Positions 60,896-64,000 of a stretch of 64,000 nucleotides of DNA are shown here, one piece after another. The stretch is taken from NCBI GenBank assembly GCA_024642115.1, contig JAHEBU010000002.1, forward strand, positions 310,001-374,000. The letters run 5' to 3'. Within the stretch, counting starts at the first letter, position 1, and each line of letters starts with the position of its first letter. The notes below the pieces were generated by a model. The model was not told where the DNA came from. It was given only the letters and a program-made list of their open reading frames with translations, and made no database searches. Source of the stretch: Marivivens sp. (GTDB lineage: Bacteria; Pseudomonadota; Alphaproteobacteria; Rhodobacterales; Rhodobacteraceae). Both the position numbers and the translations under genes were made by a program.

Positions 60896-61434
60896 GATGA
60901 CAAACACTCTCTTAGCTTGATCAGACTGCGCCGAAGCCATGTCCGAATGGTGTTGAGCGGCACCCCGTAGCGGGAAGCCAACTCGTCATATGTTTCCCCC
61001 TCCAGATAGGCGCGGCGCACCGCGTCCGACTTGTCCGGGTCAAGCTGCCCCATGCAATCGGCGATCCGCGCCCCTTCGGAGGCGGCGATGGCAAGGGCTT
61101 CGGGGCCCGGTGTGGCATCTGCGATGTCTGCCGCCTCCTCCATATCGCCCGACGCGGCCTTTCGGGCGCGCAGCCGGTCGATACAGTGATTGCGCGTCAG
61201 CGTGATCAACCACGTCATCGGGCTTAGTCCGTTGGCCTGATACCGGGAGGCGTTGCGCCAGATCTTTACAAAGACCTCTTGCAACGCGTCCTCGGCTTCT
61301 GCCCGATTGTCCAAGACACGCAGGCACAGGCCAAAGAGTTTCGCCGAGGTTGCGGAATAAAGCGAAGTGAAGGCAGCACGGTCGCCGATCGCCATACGGC
61401 CGATCATGGCTTCGATGTCAGAGATGGTCGTCAT
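60892..61434 (-). CDS. ECF-type RNA polymerase sigma factor
   Basis: A 180-residue extracytoplasmic-function sigma factor. Region 2 is FTSLYSATSAKLFGLCLRVLDNRAEAEDALQEVFVKIWRNA and WLITLTRNHCIDRLRARK. Region 4 is LDPDKSDAVRRAYLEGETYDELASRYGVPLNTIRTWLRRSLIKLRECL. It is the first gene of sigma/anti-sigma/FAS1, coupled by four bases to the anti-sigma gene. Autoregulation is suggested by the motif 23 bp upstream. Confidence 0.94.
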   Translation of the reverse strand: MTTISDIEAMIGRMAIGDRAAFTSLYSATSAKLFGLCLRVLDNRAEAEDALQEVFVKIWRNASRYQANGLSPMTWLITLTRNHCIDRLRARKAASGDMEEAADIADATPGPEALAIAASEGARIADCMGQLDPDKSDAVRRAYLEGETYDELASRYGVPLNTIRTWLRRSLIKLRECLSS

Positions 61435-61456
61435 AAGTGGCGGTTACCTGTCCCTT

Positions 61457-61482
61457 AGACCCGTGAGTGTCGGGTCGAGTTT
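61457..61482 (-). promoter_or_regulatory. Candidate ECF-dependent promoter of the sigma gene
   Basis: AAACTCGACCC-N7-ACGGGTCT on the minus strand resembles the site before the FAS1 gene, with a spacer two bases shorter. It lies 23 bp before the sigma ATG. Confidence 0.3.
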
Positions 61483-61631
61483 GGCGCAATACACGCGAAT
61501 GACAACGCAAAAAATCTGTCTGCGTTCCGCATATGGTCCAGCCCCCCTTCCCCTTGCAGCCCCACGCGATATGTTGCATCCCGAACACCAGACATGACAC
61601 GCACAAAGATACGGGCAGAAAAGGCATCCAC

Positions 61632-62618
61632 ATGGCCGACGGCATGACCAACATCAACGCGAAACCGACCGAAGAAATCTCCGTCCGCGAGGTTTTCGGG
61701 ATCGACAGCGACATGAAGATCAAGGCGTTCGCCGACAAGACCGACCGCGTGCCAGACATCGACAGCACCTACAAGTTCGATCCCGACACCACGCTCGCGA
61801 TTCTGGCTGGCTTTGGCTACAACCGCCGCGTCATGATCCAGGGCTACCACGGCACCGGCAAATCGACCCATATCGAACAGGTCGGCGCCCGCCTGAACTG
61901 GCCCACCGTCCGCGTCAACCTCGACAGCCACATCAGCCGGATCGACCTGATCGGCAAGGACGCGATCAAGCTCAAGGATGGCAAGCAGGTCACCGAATTC
62001 CACGAAGGCATCCTGCCCTGGGCCCTGCGCAACCCCGTCGCCATCGTGTTCGACGAATACGACGCGGGCCGGGCCGACGTGATGTTCGTCATCCAGCGCG
62101 TGCTGGAGCATGACGGCAAACTGACCCTGATGGACCAGAACGAGATCATCACGCCCAACCCCTATTTCCGCCTGTTCGCCACAGCCAACACCGTGGGTCT
62201 GGGCGACACGACGGGCCTCTATCACGGCACCCAGCAGATCAACCAAGCCCAGATGGACCGCTGGTCGCTGGTGGCCACGCTGAACTATCTGTCGCACGAC
62301 GCCGAAGCCGCGATCGTGTTGTCCAAGGCCCCCACCTACAACACCGACAAGGGCCGCAAGACGATTTCCCAGATGGTGACGGTCGCAGACCTGACCCGCA
62401 CGGCCTTCATGAACGGGGATCTGTCCACCGTCATGTCGCCGCGCACCGTCATGGCCTGGGCCGAAAACGCCCGCATTTTCCAGAACGTCGGCTACGCCTT
62501 CCGCCTGTCGTTCCTGAACAAATGCGACGAGCTGGAGCGGCAGACGGTCGCCGAATTCTACCAGCGCTGCTTTGCCGAAGAACTGCCGGAATCGGCGGCA
62601 AGCCTGTCGCTGGGGTGA
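61632..62618 (+). CDS. cobS: Aerobic cobaltochelatase subunit CobS
   Basis: A 328-residue AAA+ ATPase of the MoxR type. With CobT and CobN it inserts cobalt into hydrogenobyrinate diamide in the aerobic vitamin B12 route. The N-terminus is [19 protein letters not shown]. Walker A is [10 protein letters not shown], and Walker B is [39 protein letters not shown] is the sensor and conserved region. cobT does not follow. The ATG at 61632 is chosen; 61644 is a second option. Confidence 0.95.
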   Translation: MADGMTNINAKPTEEISVREVFGIDSDMKIKAFADKTDRVPDIDSTYKFDPDTTLAILAGFGYNRRVMIQGYHGTGKSTHIEQVGARLNWPTVRVNLDSHISRIDLIGKDAIKLKDGKQVTEFHEGILPWALRNPVAIVFDEYDAGRADVMFVIQRVLEHDGKLTLMDQNEIITPNPYFRLFATANTVGLGDTTGLYHGTQQINQAQMDRWSLVATLNYLSHDAEAAIVLSKAPTYNTDKGRKTISQMVTVADLTRTAFMNGDLSTVMSPRTVMAWAENARIFQNVGYAFRLSFLNKCDELERQTVAEFYQRCFAEELPESAASLSLG

Positions 62619-62702
62619 TTGCCGGACTGCCATAGTTTTTCCAGATTGACGTGCGATTGGATAATCTGCGGCGTTTGCCCACCCTATTTGCGGAGGATGA
62701 CC

Positions 62703-63134
62703 ATGAAATTCTGGCTTGGATGTGCTCTGGCCCTCGCCCCGATGGGGGCCACTGCTCAGGAACTGTCGCAAGGCTCGCCGCTGGACACCCCGTCCGGAAT
62801 GATGGTGGCGATCTGTGCGGGGACCATCGGTGCCTATGCCGACCAGCGCCTCCAGGTCAATGTCGAGGAAGGCATCAACGCGAGCTTTTTGGCCCTTCAA
62901 TTGATGGATCTGGCCGACAAGCTTGGCGATTCCAACTATCCCGATGGGTTGCAGCCGATGGTCGAGGAAGCCAAAGCCGAAGCTTTTGCAGCGTCAAACC
63001 TTGGTGAAGACACCCCCGATCTGACCGGGGCGGATCAGGCGACACTGTCCGCGCATCAGAGTTTGGCCAATTGCAACATACTGGTGGATCACCTGCGCAA
63101 GGCAGGCACCCTGCCGCCATTGCCGGCCCAATGA
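62703..63134 (+). CDS. Exported hypothetical protein, Rap1a/Tai-like size
   Basis: A 143-residue protein with a signal peptide (residues 1-19, MKFWLGCALALAPMGATAQ). The mature part is helical, with two cysteines (ICAGTIGAY and LANCNILVDHL) that could form a disulfide. GGAGG precedes the ATG at 62703. No family is recognised with confidence. It lies 84 bp after cobS, so it may share a transcript. Confidence 0.75.
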   Translation: MKFWLGCALALAPMGATAQELSQGSPLDTPSGMMVAICAGTIGAYADQRLQVNVEEGINASFLALQLMDLADKLGDSNYPDGLQPMVEEAKAEAFAASNLGEDTPDLTGADQATLSAHQSLANCNILVDHLRKAGTLPPLPAQ

Positions 63135-63164
63135 AAAAGGGCCGGTCGCAAGACAGGCCCTTTT
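63135..63164. terminator. Bidirectional intrinsic terminator
   Basis: AAAAGGGCC (63135-63143) pairs with GGCCCTTTT (63156-63164). The A and T tracts on both sides make it work for both convergent genes. Confidence 0.9.
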
Positions 63165-63182
63165 CCTGATATCGACAGGCGA

Positions 63183-63767
63183 TCAGCCGCGTGCGGCCTT
63201 GGTCGCGTTCGCCCACCAGACCAGATCGTCCAGCGTTGCCTTGGCGGCAGGCAGCAGGTTCGCCTCGATCTTGGTGATGTCGCCGTCGCCGCCAGCCAGC
63301 GGGCTGACCGTAAAGAAATCGACGCCGCCGATGTGAACAGCGTTGCGCACCGGCACCAACTGCAATTCGACCGCGATGCCGCGCAGATGTTCCAGCGCAC
63401 GCGCGCCGCCCATCGACCCATAGGCAATCGCCGCCATCGGCTTGCGCACCCACTGGGTATAGGCCTGATCCAGCGCGTTCTTGAGCGATCCGGTGATCGA
63501 ATGGTTGTATTCGGCCACCACAAAGATGAACCCGTCAAATTCGGCGATCTTGTTCTGCCAGGCGACGGCCTTGGGGTCTTGCGACGGCATCCACATGTTC
63601 GACGCCATCTCGTCAAACAGCGGCAGGTCGAAATCGCGCAGATCGACCAGTTCGACGGTCATGTCGTCGCGGGCCTGCGCCTGCTTGAGCATCCACTGGG
63701 CGGGGTGGTCGGCAAAGCGGGTCTTGCGGGTGGACCCGATGATAAGGGCAATCTTGGGCTTGGACAT
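63183..63767 (-). CDS. NAD(P)H-dependent FMN reductase family protein
   Basis: A 194-residue flavodoxin-like protein. IALIIGSTRKTRFADHPAQWML is the phosphate-binding loop. FIFVVAEYNHSITGSLKNALDQAYTQW is the FMN-binding signature, and AAIAYGSMGGARALEHLRGIAVEL follows. AGGAGAG precedes the ATG. The family reduces FMN, quinones, chromate or azo dyes. It stands between the terminator and the last, truncated gene. Confidence 0.9.
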   Translation of the reverse strand: MSKPKIALIIGSTRKTRFADHPAQWMLKQAQARDDMTVELVDLRDFDLPLFDEMASNMWMPSQDPKAVAWQNKIAEFDGFIFVVAEYNHSITGSLKNALDQAYTQWVRKPMAAIAYGSMGGARALEHLRGIAVELQLVPVRNAVHIGGVDFFTVSPLAGGDGDITKIEANLLPAAKATLDDLVWWANATKAARG

Positions 63768-63921
63768 CTGTCTCTCTCCTGTCGTGCCGGAGGTGTTCCG
63801 GTCTGATGCAGGTGTGGCGTGAAGGCGGGCTGCCGCATAGGCCCACGCGGGCGCAGGGTCTGTGCACAAATGCAAAGAGGGCGCCGTTTGCACGACGCCC
63901 CCAATGGCCTGTCACCCGACC

Positions 63922-64000
63922 TTAGACAAAGTCGAACTGCCCGGCGTTGAGTTGATTGAGGTTGATGTCCTCGATCAGGATCGACCCGCCTGCAAGCTGG
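63922..64000 (-). CDS. C-terminal end of a probable secreted RTX protein (cut by window edge)
   Basis: Only the last 26 codons are inside the window (ending QLAGGSILIEDINLNQLNAGQFDF-V-stop). A hydrophobic, Asn/Leu-rich strand and a final Phe-x-Phe are typical of type I secretion signals of RTX proteins. The rest lies beyond the edge. A second RTX gene in the region would fit the giant protein at 31 kb. The assignment rests on few residues. Confidence 0.45.
   Translation of the reverse strand, partial: QLAGGSILIEDINLNQLNAGQFDFV

Overview
The window comes from a high-GC alphaproteobacterium, most probably a marine Rhodobacterales (Roseobacter-group) organism. The evidence is the gene content: ECF sigma/RskA/FAS1 locus, a DUF3422 membrane protein, an RTX protein ending in a Hint domain, BolA next to a J-domain protein and CobS, and short DUF1127 and DUF2934 proteins. 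No rRNA, tRNA, CRISPR array, integrase or transposase was recognised. The window is a dense chromosomal segment of about 65 genes, two of them cut by the window ends.

0-9.5 kb: a truncated DegT-type aminotransferase, an MmgE/PrpD protein, a HAD phosphatase, the glmU-glmS pair for UDP-GlcNAc synthesis with a flavin-type oxidase and an AlkD-like protein coupled behind it, a lipoprotein, moaA, and DUF1127 and DUF2934 proteins. 9.5-20.7 kb: mostly minus-strand nitrogen metabolism (methyltransferase, HipO-like M20 amidohydrolase, FAD amine/amino-acid oxidase, ArgE), DUF3422, an ornithine decarboxylase with a structured leader, rluE and pntAB. 21-27 kb: a tightly coupled plus-strand operon combining tryptophan catabolism (kynU, kynA) with an SDR, DUF1304, a GH5 hydrolase, a GNAT and an ORF6N phage-antirepressor-like protein. 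27-31 kb: a Na+/Ca2+ exchanger and an isoquinoline 1-oxidoreductase-type molybdenum enzyme. 31.1-39.5 kb: one 2788-residue RTX protein with a C-terminal Hint domain.

39.5-54.4 kb: D-lyxose isomerase, a PuuD-like hydrolase, a P450, GlcG and malate synthase G, an ArsR/AHSA1/AHSA1/VOC operon, a DUF2256 zinc ribbon, PepN, an acyltransferase, two paralogous lytic-transglycosylase-like proteins and gatB. 54.4-64 kb: an XRE regulator coupled to a TPR protein built from four exact-length 150-bp repeats, DUF4177, bolA, a J-domain protein, two related membrane proteins, msrB, FAS1/anti-sigma/ECF sigma, cobS, and an FMN reductase. The last bases look like the C-terminus of another secreted RTX protein.

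Non-coding structure is rich. Six copies of a GTAA-tagged hairpin repeat occur in three pairs. An identical 20-bp palindrome sits in two tandem-palindrome units. Several terminators contain the stop codons of the genes they end. The leader before ornithine decarboxylase can fold so that its ribosome binding site lies in a hairpin. The most promising items for new biology are the nine-copy spacer module of the RTX-Hint protein, the XRE-TPR pair, the paired hairpin repeats and the decarboxylase leader.
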